In this document: positions 1 to 7,538 of the stretch, in pieces
Position numbering within the stretch: position 1 is the first letter of the stretch
Layout: each line of letters opens with the position of its first letter
Source: Ruminococcus sp.
GTDB taxonomy: Bacteria; Bacillota; Clostridia; Oscillospirales; Ruminococcaceae
Direction of reading: 5' to 3'
DNA: 35,618 bases
Assembly (NCBI GenBank): GCA_017542125.1
Contig: JAFXXU010000048.1
Coordinates: forward strand, 1 to 35,618
Made by a program: the position numbers and the translations under genes
The notes under the pieces: generated by a model
The model's database searches: none
What the model was told of the DNA's origin: nothing
What the model saw: the letters and a program-made list of their open reading frames with translations, nothing else

Positions 1-137
1 ACGCCATCTGCTTGCCAGCTTTCCGTCATATTACCCAAATTCTCCTTGCCGGGCGCCAGCCCGCCTGCGTCGAATTTAGGCAATCTGACGAAAACCTGGA
101 CTTCGCATCTGACGCACAGGGGTCGTGCGGTGTTGCC
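1..137. repeat. Dispersed palindromic repeat, copy 1 (5' truncated by window edge)
   Basis: This is the inner part and right end of the same element seen whole at 21257-21428 and again at 35482-35618. It shares the central block around GCCGGGCGCCAGCCCGCC and ends in the right terminal inverted repeat GGGTCGTGCGGTGTTGCC at 120-137, followed by TAAA. The left terminal repeat lies outside the window. No protein is encoded. Confidence 0.85.
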
Positions 138-277
138 TAAACGAACTGACGAGCCAAGCCGACAAGATTCCGTCAGGTGCGGGGCATCAGCCCGATCTCA
201 AACCGATACCCTCCCCTCCGGGGAGGGCAAACCCGGCCGGAGCTTTGCATAAAAGGAACGGGGGTAGGGGAATTAAC
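138..277. other. Intergenic spacer with a GC-rich inverted repeat
   Basis: No gene is supported here. The stretch contains a short inverted repeat, CCCTCCCC / GGGGAGGG, at about 209-227. It has no T-run, so it is not a standard terminator. Confidence 0.5.
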
Positions 278-306
278 AAAGCCCCGGAGAGATCCGGGGC
301 TTTTAT
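278..306 (-). terminator. Terminator of the EF-G-like gene
   Basis: The stem AAAGCCCCGGA / TCCGGGGCTTT has a five-base loop and lies just beyond the stop codon of the minus-strand gene. It is followed on the minus strand by a short T-rich stretch. On the plus strand TTTTATT follows, so it could act in both directions. Confidence 0.8.
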
Positions 307-313
307 TCTACTA

Positions 314-2392
314 TTACTCGATCTTGTTATTTGCGATAACGGAGGCTACCAGGTTGCCGGGGAGCTGGTCGTAGCGCTCGCGCTTCATGGAGAAGCTGCC
401 TCTGCCCTGGGTCATCTGACGGAGGATCATGGTGAAGTCAGACATCTCGGCCTCGGGCACCTCGGCGACTACCTCGGTGAGACCCTTCTTGCCGGAGGGG
501 TTCATTCCCAGGACTCTGCCGCGGCGCTTGTTGAGCTCGCCGATGATATCGCCGGTATTCTCGTCGGGGACGATGACCGTCAGGGTGGAGATAGGCTCGA
601 GGAGCATGGGCTCTGCCTTGGGGATACCGTCCTTGAAGGCCAGGGATGCGGCGATCTTGAAGGCCATTTCGGAGGAGTCAACGGGGTGATAGGAGCCGTC
701 AACCAGGATAGCCTTGACGCCTACTACGGGGAAGCCCGCCAGCACGCCCTTCTTTACGCACTCCTGGAGGCCCTTTTCAACTGCGGGGAAGAAGTTCTTG
801 GGAACGGCGCCGCCGAATACTCTCTCCTCGAAGACCAGCTCGTCGGAGATGCAGGGCTCGAACTCGATCCACACGTCACCGAACTGGCCGTGGCCGCCGG
901 ACTGCTTCTTATGCCTGCCCTGCGCCTTGACCTTCTTGCGGATGGTCTCCTTATAGGCGATCTTGGGAGCTGCGGTCTCGATATCAACACCGAAGGTGTC
1001 GTGGAGCTTGCTGGCTACCGACTCCAGGTGCAGGCCGCCCAGGGTATAGAGCACCATTTCCAGGGTATCGGGGTTCTGCTCGTACTTCAGGGTCTTATCC
1101 TCTTCAAGCAGCCTTGCGATAGCGCCGGAGATCTTGGCCTCGTCGCCCTGACCCTTGGCCTTTACAGCCTGGGCATAGGTGGGAGCGGGGAACTTGATCT
1201 CGTCGAACTTTACGACGCGGGCAGCGTCGCAGATAGTATCGTTGGTATTGACGTTCATCTTGGTGGCGACTACGATATCGCCGCAGGGAGCCTCGGCCAC
1301 GTCGATCTGCTTCTTGCCCAACAGGGTCATCAGCTTGCCCACCTTTTCGGCGGCGCCGGTGGTGGCGTTGATCACGTCCTTATTGGGCTTGAGGACGCCA
1401 GCGTGTACCTTGATATAGCTCATCTTGCCCACGAAGGGGTCGGCAACGGTCTTGAATACGAAGGCTGCGAGAGGATCGCCCTCGTTGCACTTGATCTCGA
1501 CAGTATCGCCGTTCTGATCGGTGGCCAGCTTTGTGTCGTTCTCGGAGGGGGCGGGTACCAGGAGGGTGATCTCCTTAAGGAGCATATCGATGCCCGAGAG
1601 GTCGGCTGCGGAGCAGCAGACAACGGGAGTGATCTTGCCCTCGTTCATACCCTTATGGATACCGTCGGTAAGCTCCTTCTGAGTGAAGGACTCGCCGCCG
1701 AAGAACTTCTCCATAAGCTCCTCATCGGTCTCGGCTACCGCCTCGGAAACAGCCTCGATAAGGCCGTCGATACGGTACTCCATATTAGCAGCCACCTCGG
1801 CGGTGGGCATATCGGTCTCAACTGCGTTGCCGTTTTCGTACTTATAAGCCTTCATCTCGATGAGGTTCACATAGGAGACGATCTTTCTGTCGGCTATAAC
1901 GGGGACTACCACGGGGCATACGGTGGGGCCGAACTCGGTCTTGAGCTGAGTGAGGACGTTATTGAAGTTGGCGTTATCGTCATCCAGCTTGGTGACTACG
2001 AACATTCTGGGCTTGCCGTTAGCCTCGGCGCAGTCATAGGCCTTATGGGTGCCTACCTTGACGCCGGACTTGGCGGATACGGTTATCATAACGCAGCCTG
2101 CGGCGTTGATGCCCTCTACCATACCGGCTTCATAATCGAAGAGGCCGGGGGTATCCAGCAGGTTGATCTTGAGCCCGTCTCTCTCAAAGGACGAGAGCGA
2201 GGTATATACAGAGCATTTTCTCTTTATTTCCTCAGAGGTATAGTCGGAGACGGTATTGCCGTCTGCGATCTTGCCCAGACGGTCGGTCATTCCGCTCTTG
2301 AAGAGCAGAGCCTCCACGAGGGATGTTTTACCCGAGCCGCCGTGGCCTGCCACTGCGATGTTCTTGATATGGGTGCTGTCATAGGTTTTCAA
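314..2392 (-). CDS. Elongation factor G-like GTPase (EF-G paralogue)
   Basis: A 692-residue protein with the full EF-G layout: GTPase domain, beta-barrel domain II and domains III-V. The P-loop GHGGSGKT is at about residues 16-23. The start is taken as TTG at 2392 because AAGGAGAG sits just upstream; an ATG 22 codons earlier has no ribosome site and lies over the predicted promoter region's leader. Two GTPase motifs are unusual. G3 reads DTPGLFDYEAG, where translating EF-G has DTPGH, so the catalytic His is Leu. G4 reads TKLD instead of NKxD. These changes, together with family knowledge of EF-G2-type paralogues, point to a non-canonical EF-G and not the main translocase. It is a single-gene transcription unit. 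A TetM-like ribosome protection protein is less likely because those keep NKID and PGH. The precise role is unknown. Confidence 0.85.
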   Translation of the reverse strand: MKTYDSTHIKNIAVAGHGGSGKTSLVEALLFKSGMTDRLGKIADGNTVSDYTSEEIKRKCSVYTSLSSFERDGLKINLLDTPGLFDYEAGMVEGINAAGCVMITVSAKSGVKVGTHKAYDCAEANGKPRMFVVTKLDDDNANFNNVLTQLKTEFGPTVCPVVVPVIADRKIVSYVNLIEMKAYKYENGNAVETDMPTAEVAANMEYRIDGLIEAVSEAVAETDEELMEKFFGGESFTQKELTDGIHKGMNEGKITPVVCCSAADLSGIDMLLKEITLLVPAPSENDTKLATDQNGDTVEIKCNEGDPLAAFVFKTVADPFVGKMSYIKVHAGVLKPNKDVINATTGAAEKVGKLMTLLGKKQIDVAEAPCGDIVVATKMNVNTNDTICDAARVVKFDEIKFPAPTYAQAVKAKGQGDEAKISGAIARLLEEDKTLKYEQNPDTLEMVLYTLGGLHLESVASKLHDTFGVDIETAAPKIAYKETIRKKVKAQGRHKKQSGGHGQFGDVWIEFEPCISDELVFEERVFGGAVPKNFFPAVEKGLQECVKKGVLAGFPVVGVKAILVDGSYHPVDSSEMAFKIAASLAFKDGIPKAEPMLLEPISTLTVIVPDENTGDIIGELNKRRGRVLGMNPSGKKGLTEVVAEVPEAEMSDFTMILRQMTQGRGSFSMKRERYDQLPGNLVASVIANNKIE

Positions 2393-2472
2393 TGCGATTC
2401 TCTCCTTGCTGTATATTATTACCGTTCGCCATATTGTCGTAAATGCACAATAATACACAAACCGATAGAATA

Positions 2473-2501
2473 ATTATATACCATTTTCACACCAATTGCA
2501 A
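2473..2501 (-). promoter_or_regulatory. SigA-type promoter for the EF-G-like gene
   Basis: On the minus strand TTGCAA, a 17-bp spacer and TATAAT lie about 80 bases before the chosen TTG start. This supports the downstream start over the upstream ATG, which would leave a very short leader. Confidence 0.75.
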
Positions 2502-2712
2502 TAGCATTTACCATTTTTGTTTTCGTGATTATGAACAAAAAATTAAGCGATTACAGAGCAAGGTGCACAATGCCCTCCCCGGAGGGGGCATTTTAATGGG
2601 CGGGAGAGGGGCGAACGGGAATGCTTTGGATGTCGCAAAAGCGCGGTTTTTCGCGGATCGGAGGGGGTTATGCTCCGTCTTTGGCTTTGGCGGCGGGCGG
2701 AGGAATTTGTGT
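2502..2712. other. Divergent intergenic region with a stem-loop
   Basis: The spacer between the two divergent promoters has no supported gene. It holds a stem-loop at about 2569-2594, AATGCCCTCC / GGGGGCATT, followed by TTTTAA on the plus strand. This resembles a terminator but has no gene upstream on that strand. I see nothing else. Confidence 0.45.
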
Positions 2713-2741
2713 TTGACATCGGCGCCGGGATGTGGTATAAT
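2713..2741 (+). promoter_or_regulatory. Strong extended -10 promoter of the acetyltransferase/partner-switch operon
   Basis: TTGACA at 2713-2718, a 17-bp spacer, and TATAAT at 2736-2741 with TGG just before it (extended -10). The expected transcription start is near 2748, giving a leader of only about 16 bases that begins at the ribosome site. Confidence 0.85.
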
Positions 2742-2763
2742 CAGCCTAAAGGAGATGATGGCG

Positions 2764-3300
2764 TTGGACGCCTCGAAATACACCTGGAAAAGGGCAGGGC
2801 TCAGTGATCTGGCGCTGCTTGTAAGCACAAGGCTGGAGGTGCTCAGGGCGGCTAACGGCCTCCCCGAGGGCACGGAGCTGCCGGAGGTCGAGCGTGAGTC
2901 GGAGGACTACTACCGCAGCGCTCTGGCTGACGGCTCCCACACCGCGATACTCGTCTTTGACGGAGAGAGGTTCATCGGGGCGGGGGGCATCAGCTACTAC
3001 CGGGTAATGCCCACCTGCTGCGACCCCACGGGGCGCAAGGCTTACGTTATGAATATGTACACCGATCCCGGATACCGCAGGCAGGGCATAGCCATGAAGA
3101 CCCTGGAGCTGCTCATCGAGGATTCCCTTTCCAAGGGGATAGACCACATAACGCTGGAGGCCACGGAGATGGGGCGGAAGCTCTACGAGCGGTACGGCTT
3201 TGAGGCTATGGGCAGCGAGATGATACTTAAGCCCCCCGCCGGCACCGGCAGCAAGAACGGCAAGACACCTCCGCAGTGCTGCTGCGGAAATAATGACTGA
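2764..3300 (+). CDS. GNAT-family N-acetyltransferase
   Basis: A 178-residue protein predicted to transfer an acetyl group from acetyl-CoA to an unknown amine. The acetyl-CoA binding motif A is visible as MYTDPGYRRQGIAMKTLELL, with RRQGIA as the pyrophosphate-binding loop, followed by the usual GRKLYERYGFE close to the C-terminus. I prefer TTG at 2764, which is nine bases after AAAGGAG; ATG at 2755 or 2758 would overlap or crowd that site. The last residues carry a Cys cluster (QCCCG) that is not part of the fold. A strong promoter lies directly upstream, and only 14 bases separate the stop codon from the RsbW-like gene, so this is probably the first gene of the signalling operon. Whether it takes part in that pathway is unknown. 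Confidence 0.8.
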   Translation: MDASKYTWKRAGLSDLALLVSTRLEVLRAANGLPEGTELPEVERESEDYYRSALADGSHTAILVFDGERFIGAGGISYYRVMPTCCDPTGRKAYVMNMYTDPGYRRQGIAMKTLELLIEDSLSKGIDHITLEATEMGRKLYERYGFEAMGSEMILKPPAGTGSKNGKTPPQCCCGNND

Positions 3301-3314
3301 AAAAGGGTGATAGA

Positions 3315-3725
3315 ATGAAGAGCATAGTCGTTTCAGCAGACATAAACAATCTGGACAGAGTCATAGAATTTGTTACCGAGGCGCTTGAAGGGAGCGAATG
3401 CCCTGTCAGGATCCGCAGGCAGATAGAGATATCTGTGGAAGAGGTATTTGTCAACATTGCTAAATATGCTTATCCCCCCAAGGAGGGCGACGCTACCATA
3501 ACCTACGAGGTAACTGCCGAGGGTGTTATCAGGATCGCTTTCACCGACAAGGGAATGCCCTACGACCCTCTTGCCAAGCCCGACCCGGACATCACGGCGC
3601 CGGCGAAGGACAGGCCCATCGGCGGTCTGGGAGTCTACATCACCAAGAAGAACATGGACAAGATGTGGTACGAATATGTTGACGGGCAGAACATCCTGAC
3701 GATGGAAAAGAGCATCAGGGGGTGA
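3315..3725 (+). CDS. RsbW/SpoIIAB-like ATP-binding anti-sigma factor / serine kinase
   Basis: A 136-residue GHKL-type (HATPase_c_2) protein. The N-box ISVEEVFVNIAKYAYP is at about residues 39-54, the G1 box FTDKGMPYDP at about 75-84 and the G2 box GGLGVYITKKNMD at about 102-114. All elements needed to bind ATP are present. In the known families such proteins phosphorylate a STAS antagonist and hold a target, usually a sigma factor, in an inactive state. The next genes encode the matching phosphatase (4 bases downstream) and STAS protein, which supports that role. No sigma factor is adjacent, so the target is unknown. The ribosome site is AGGGTGATAG. Confidence 0.88.
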   Translation: MKSIVVSADINNLDRVIEFVTEALEGSECPVRIRRQIEISVEEVFVNIAKYAYPPKEGDATITYEVTAEGVIRIAFTDKGMPYDPLAKPDPDITAPAKDRPIGGLGVYITKKNMDKMWYEYVDGQNILTMEKSIRG

Positions 3726-3729
3726 GGGC

Positions 3730-5940
3730 TTGAAAAAGATATTCGGGCTCAAGGTAGGCGGTCTGCAAAGCAAGATCCTGAACCTTGTGCTCTCGTTCCT
3801 GCTTATCACGATAGCCTTCTGGATAGGGCTGTCGATATACAACAACAAAGCACTCGCCAAGGTGGTGGATGAAGCCAAGGCCGAGCAGCAGCAGGCTATC
3901 AAGGATGTTTCGGAGAACACGATGCATCAGGTGATAGACTCCTCAATGACCAAGACCAACGCTTTGCAGGCCTATCTGGCTGAGGAGATGTTCCAGTCGC
4001 TGAAAAAGGACATCCTGACCCTGAGGACTCTGGCGGAGGAGACCTTCGCGGAGGAGGGTACAGCGACCCCTGACAAGTATCCCCTGCCCGACCCCTCGAC
4101 GGACGGACAGGCGACGCCGCAGGTGCTCTGCGAGGACGGCATTGACATCACCGAGTCGGAGCTGCTGCCCATAGCGGGCAAGATGACCGACGCTATGATG
4201 GCGATGTACAAGAGCTCAAACTACACCACCAACTGCTACATCGGTCTGGCGGACGGCACCAATCTCTGCATTGACAACATTGCATCCAACAAGTTCGATG
4301 AGAGCGGCAGCATCATAAACTTCCCCGTAAGGCACAGGCCCTGGTACACCGGCGCTGTTGAGGCGGGGGACGTTACCTTCTCGGAGATAATGCTGGACGC
4401 CTACACCGGTTCCAGCTGCATAACCTGCTCGGCTCCCGTTTATGTGGAGGGCAAGCTGATAGGCGTAGTGGGCATAGACCTGTTCCTGAACGATATGGCG
4501 GACTACGTCAGCCGCTCGGCCAGCAACGGCAGCTTCATCTGCGTTATAAACGAGAAGGGCAAGATAATCTTTGCCCCCAAGGACAACGGGATATTTGAGG
4601 TGAAGCTCGGGGAATACTCCGAGGATCTGCGGACGCTGGGCAATCAGGAGCTGACGGATTTCATCAACACGGCTCTGAAAGAGAGCACAGGGCTTCGGAC
4701 TGTGACTGTCGGCGGCAAGGAGCTGTACTTGACCGGCACGCCCCTGAGCACCATAGGCTGGGCGGCGGTATCGGTAGTTGACAAGGAGCTGACCGAGCAG
4801 CCCACGAAGCTGATGCTGGCGGAATACGACCGCATCAACGATGAGTCGGCGAAGAAATACAACGACAACGCAAACACTCTGAAGACCCAGGCCTTCATCG
4901 TGATCGCGGGCATACTGATAATCGGCACGGCGGCGGCGCTGTTCGTGGCGGGCAGGATAGTAAAGCCCATAGAGTCAATGACCACCGAGATCATAGAGGG
5001 CGGCCGCTCGGGCAAGCTATTTGAGATGCAGGACCTCTACAAGACCAGGGACGAGATCGAGGTGCTGGCGGAGTCCTTTGACGATCTGTCGAAGAAGACA
5101 AAGCAGTACATCATAGACATCACGCGGATCACCAAGGAAAAGGAACGCATCGGCACCGAGCTGGAGCTGGCGCGGAAGATACAGGCGGATATGGTGCCCA
5201 ACATCTACCCCGCCTTCCCCGACAGGCCGGAATTCGATATTTACGCCAGCATGAACACCGCCAAGGAAGTGGGCGGAGACTTCTACGACTTCTTCCTCAT
5301 TGACGGAGACCATCTGGGCATGGTAATGGCTGACGTTTCGGGCAAGGGCGTTCCGGCGGCGCTGTTCATGATGATGTCGAAGATACTCATAAACAACTTT
5401 GCGATGCTGGGCAACTCCCCTGCCAAGACTCTGGAGCAGGCTAACCACGCCATCTGCCAGAACAATGAAGAGGAGATGTTCGTGACCGTATGGTTCGGAG
5501 TTCTGGAGATCTCCACGGGCAATATCACCGCGGCAAATGCGGGGCACGAATACCCCATCATCCGGAAGGCCAACGGAGAATTCGAGATATTCAAGGATAA
5601 ACACGGCTTCGTTCTCGGCGGTATGGAGGGCCTCAAGTACAAGGAGTACGAGATGCATCTGGAGCGGGGCGGTATGCTGTTCCTCTACACCGACGGCGTA
5701 CCCGAAGCCACCGACAAGAACAACGAGATGTTCGGCACTGACCGTCTGCTGGAGGCCCTCAACCGGGCAAGAGATATGGATCCCAAGGATGTGCTGACCG
5801 AGGTGAAGAGATCGGTGGACAGCTTCGTGGGTGACGCGGATCAGTTCGATGATATTACGATGCTTGCCATATCCCTGCAGGACGGCAAGGGAAATAAGGA
5901 CAGCAAGGAACAAAACAACGAAGGGAGTCAACAGATATGA
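3730..5940 (+). CDS. Membrane Cache-HAMP-SpoIIE/RsbU-type serine phosphatase
   Basis: A 736-residue sensor phosphatase. TM1 is at about 18-37. A large extracytoplasmic dCache-like domain follows (about 40-380, with RHRPWYTGAVEAGD near 201). TM2 is at about 386-409, then a HAMP linker and a PP2C/SpoIIE domain from about 490. Metal-binding motifs are intact: GGDFYD near 515, DVSGKGVPAAL near 535, NAGHEYP near 603, YTDGVPEATD near 652 and DDITML near 707. By analogy to RsbU/RsbP it should dephosphorylate the STAS protein encoded next when an extracellular ligand binds the Cache domain. The start is TTG at 3730, four bases after the kinase stop, with GGGTGAGG as ribosome site. The stop overlaps the STAS start (ATGA), indicating translational coupling. 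The ligand cannot be read from sequence. Confidence 0.9.
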   Translation: MKKIFGLKVGGLQSKILNLVLSFLLITIAFWIGLSIYNNKALAKVVDEAKAEQQQAIKDVSENTMHQVIDSSMTKTNALQAYLAEEMFQSLKKDILTLRTLAEETFAEEGTATPDKYPLPDPSTDGQATPQVLCEDGIDITESELLPIAGKMTDAMMAMYKSSNYTTNCYIGLADGTNLCIDNIASNKFDESGSIINFPVRHRPWYTGAVEAGDVTFSEIMLDAYTGSSCITCSAPVYVEGKLIGVVGIDLFLNDMADYVSRSASNGSFICVINEKGKIIFAPKDNGIFEVKLGEYSEDLRTLGNQELTDFINTALKESTGLRTVTVGGKELYLTGTPLSTIGWAAVSVVDKELTEQPTKLMLAEYDRINDESAKKYNDNANTLKTQAFIVIAGILIIGTAAALFVAGRIVKPIESMTTEIIEGGRSGKLFEMQDLYKTRDEIEVLAESFDDLSKKTKQYIIDITRITKEKERIGTELELARKIQADMVPNIYPAFPDRPEFDIYASMNTAKEVGGDFYDFFLIDGDHLGMVMADVSGKGVPAALFMMMSKILINNFAMLGNSPAKTLEQANHAICQNNEEEMFVTVWFGVLEISTGNITAANAGHEYPIIRKANGEFEIFKDKHGFVLGGMEGLKYKEYEMHLERGGMLFLYTDGVPEATDKNNEMFGTDRLLEALNRARDMDPKDVLTEVKRSVDSFVGDADQFDDITMLAISLQDGKGNKDSKEQNNEGSQQI

Positions 5941-6233
5941 AGATAAACAAAGAACAGAACGGGCAGACCCTTACCGTAACAGTGGACGGCAGGATCGACA
6001 CCCTGACCTCACCCAAGCTGGAGGCGGAGCTTAAGTCGAGCCTTGAGGGCATCACGGAGCTGATCTTCGATTTCACGAAGGTGGATTACGTTTCATCGGC
6101 GGGGCTCAGGGTACTGCTGAACGCTCAGAAGACAATGGACACCAAGGGCGAAATGGTCATCACGGGCTGCAGCGAGGATCTTATAGATGTATTTGAGATC
6201 ACGGGCTTCGCTGACATCCTGACAATAAAGTAA
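5937..6233 (+). CDS. STAS-domain anti-sigma factor antagonist (RsbV/SpoIIAA-like)
   Basis: A 98-residue single STAS domain. The conserved stretch VDYVSSAGLRVLL aligns with the SpoIIAA DSSGLG motif, which makes Ser54 the likely phosphorylated residue. It is expected to bind the RsbW-like protein when unphosphorylated and release its target. The start overlaps the phosphatase stop codon by four bases, so phosphatase and substrate are translationally coupled. The length is typical of the family. Confidence 0.9.
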   Translation: MKINKEQNGQTLTVTVDGRIDTLTSPKLEAELKSSLEGITELIFDFTKVDYVSSAGLRVLLNAQKTMDTKGEMVITGCSEDLIDVFEITGFADILTIK

Positions 6234-6247
6234 CGGGAGTAATTGAT

Positions 6248-6895
6248 ATGAAAACAGATACTATCGAGATCCGCGGCGACCTCCACGGAAAGGAGACCGC
6301 CTTACAGGCTGCCGAGAAGTTCATCAGCTACAATTCCTTCAGGGGCAAGGACGCGGTACACATCCGCTTGCTGACCGAAGAGGTCATCTGCATGGTAAAC
6401 GGCATTATGGAGAATTTCAGAGGCGAGCTGACTCTGGAGAGCACCCCTGCCCCTGCCGGGCATCTTTGCAGGATACGTCTTACGGCGAACAAGACGGTGA
6501 ACGCCCTCCAGGAGAACAGGCTGATGAGCATATCCACCAGCGGCAAGAACGAAGCCGCCAAGGGCATCCTGGGCAAGATCAGAGAGGCTGTACGCATCAG
6601 TATGCAGCGCTCCGCAGAGGAGGTCAACGACGCAGGCAGCTCCCCTGCCGACAGCTGGTATGCTATGGGCACCTATCACAATGCTCAGGCCGAGCCTGAT
6701 TTCGTTGACGAATACTACACCGGCTACTGGTCCCTGAACACCTACCGCGACTCCCTTTCCCAGCAGAAGAAGGAAGCTCCTGCTGAATGGGACGAGCTGG
6801 AAAAGTCGGTCATCGCAAACATTTCCGATGATGTTAAGGTCGGCATCCGCAGCGGAGCCACCGAGGTAGTCATCGAGAAGTTCGTCAAGGGCTGA
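6248..6895 (+). CDS. Unknown protein with a degenerate GHKL N-box, last gene of the partner-switching operon
   Basis: A 215-residue soluble protein that I do not recognise as a named family. Residues about 37-57 (HIRLLTEEVICMVNGIMENF) look like the N-box helix of RsbW-type ATPases, with paired Glu and a following Asn. The G1 (DxGxP) and G2 (GGLG) boxes are not found, so ATP binding is doubtful. The C-terminal third is charged and ends in SGATEVVIEKFVKG. It starts 14 bases after the STAS stop with GGGAG as ribosome site and ends just before the operon terminator. Position and N-box suggest a diverged partner, scaffold or decoy in the switch; that is inference. Confidence 0.6.
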   Translation: MKTDTIEIRGDLHGKETALQAAEKFISYNSFRGKDAVHIRLLTEEVICMVNGIMENFRGELTLESTPAPAGHLCRIRLTANKTVNALQENRLMSISTSGKNEAAKGILGKIREAVRISMQRSAEEVNDAGSSPADSWYAMGTYHNAQAEPDFVDEYYTGYWSLNTYRDSLSQQKKEAPAEWDELEKSVIANISDDVKVGIRSGATEVVIEKFVKG

Positions 6896-6909
6896 TATCC
6901 ACAGACATT

Positions 6910-6940
6910 AAAGCGCCCGGAGGGTCTCTCCGGGCGCTTT
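6910..6940. terminator. Bidirectional terminator between convergent operons
   Basis: A near-perfect 13-bp stem AAAGCGCCCGGAG / CTCCGGGCGCTTT with a five-base loop. T-rich sequence follows on the plus strand and A-rich sequence precedes it, so it can end both the partner-switch operon and the facing oxidoreductase operon. Confidence 0.88.
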
Positions 6941-6952
6941 GTTATTCTTTAT

Positions 6953-7519
6953 TCAATGGAAGCTCTCGTCGATAACGGTTTCCGTTTCCTTGAGTATGCT
7001 CTCGACATCAGCTCCGATGATATCCAGGCACTCGGCCTTGATCATCCTGATATCGGGGATGCCGTAGAAATTCTCGGACAAGGCTTTCACATAGCCGAAG
7101 CCGTACTCGTCGGAGATGATCCTGCCCCCGGCGGTGGTCACATACCACAGCCGCTTTGCACGGCAGAGCCCGTAGGGCCTCCCCTCCTCGGAATAGGCAA
7201 AGGTGAGGCCGATGACGTTGATCTGCTCGAAATACTGTTTCAGCGCCGCGGGGAAGGAAAGATCCCAATAGGGGGCGGCGATGACGATCTCGTCTGCGGC
7301 GGCAAACTGCATAGCCAGAGAACGACCCGTTCCGGGGAACTCGCCGGTGCTGCCGGCTTTGGCTCTCTTATCGAGAAAGGCTTCGTCGGTGACGGGGAAG
7401 GGGGTCTCGCAAAGCCTTACCCTCTCGGTCTCGCCGCCGAGGCGGTCAAGCAGGTGCTCCGCCAGTCTGAGGGTACGGGAACGGCTGCTGACCGATGCGT
7501 CAACGAAAAGGATATTCAC
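6953..7519 (-). CDS. Flavodoxin-fold NAD(P)H oxidoreductase (azoreductase/quinone reductase-like)
   Basis: A 188-residue protein of the Flavodoxin_2 type. The N-terminal FMN phosphate-binding strand-loop reads ILFVDASVSSRSRTLRLAEH, and the flavin-binding APYWDLSFPAALKQYFEQI at about 83-101 matches the AcpD/AzoR pattern (P-W-N-F-P-A-x-L-K). TTAGG further on fits the isoalloxazine-binding loop. It probably reduces quinones or azo/nitro compounds with NAD(P)H. I choose GTG at 7519, eight bases after AGGAGG; an earlier in-frame GTG overlaps that ribosome site. It lies 19 bases after the GGDEF gene and is the last gene of that minus-strand operon. The physiological substrate is unknown. Confidence 0.82.
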   Translation of the reverse strand: MNILFVDASVSSRSRTLRLAEHLLDRLGGETERVRLCETPFPVTDEAFLDKRAKAGSTGEFPGTGRSLAMQFAAADEIVIAAPYWDLSFPAALKQYFEQINVIGLTFAYSEEGRPYGLCRAKRLWYVTTAGGRIISDEYGFGYVKALSENFYGIPDIRMIKAECLDIIGADVESILKETETVIDESFH

Positions 7520-7538
7520 AACTGACACCTCCTATCGT

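Noticed and set aside
1-137. Window might be circular, with the end repeats being one copy
   Set aside because: The two partial copies differ in sequence where they overlap (copy 3 has an extra hairpin segment), so they are separate copies.
314-2392. Tetracycline-resistance ribosome protection protein
   Set aside because: The G3 and G4 motifs differ from the TetM/TetW group and there is no resistance-type leader peptide.
125-2473. Very long open frame on the plus strand over the EF-G-like gene
   Set aside because: It is the opposite-strand shadow of the EF-G-like gene. Its translation has no recognisable motifs, while the minus strand has promoter, ribosome site, GTPase motifs and terminator.
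5017-5931. 304-codon open frame on the minus strand
   Set aside because: It is antisense to the phosphatase domain, whose metal-binding motifs are intact on the plus strand.
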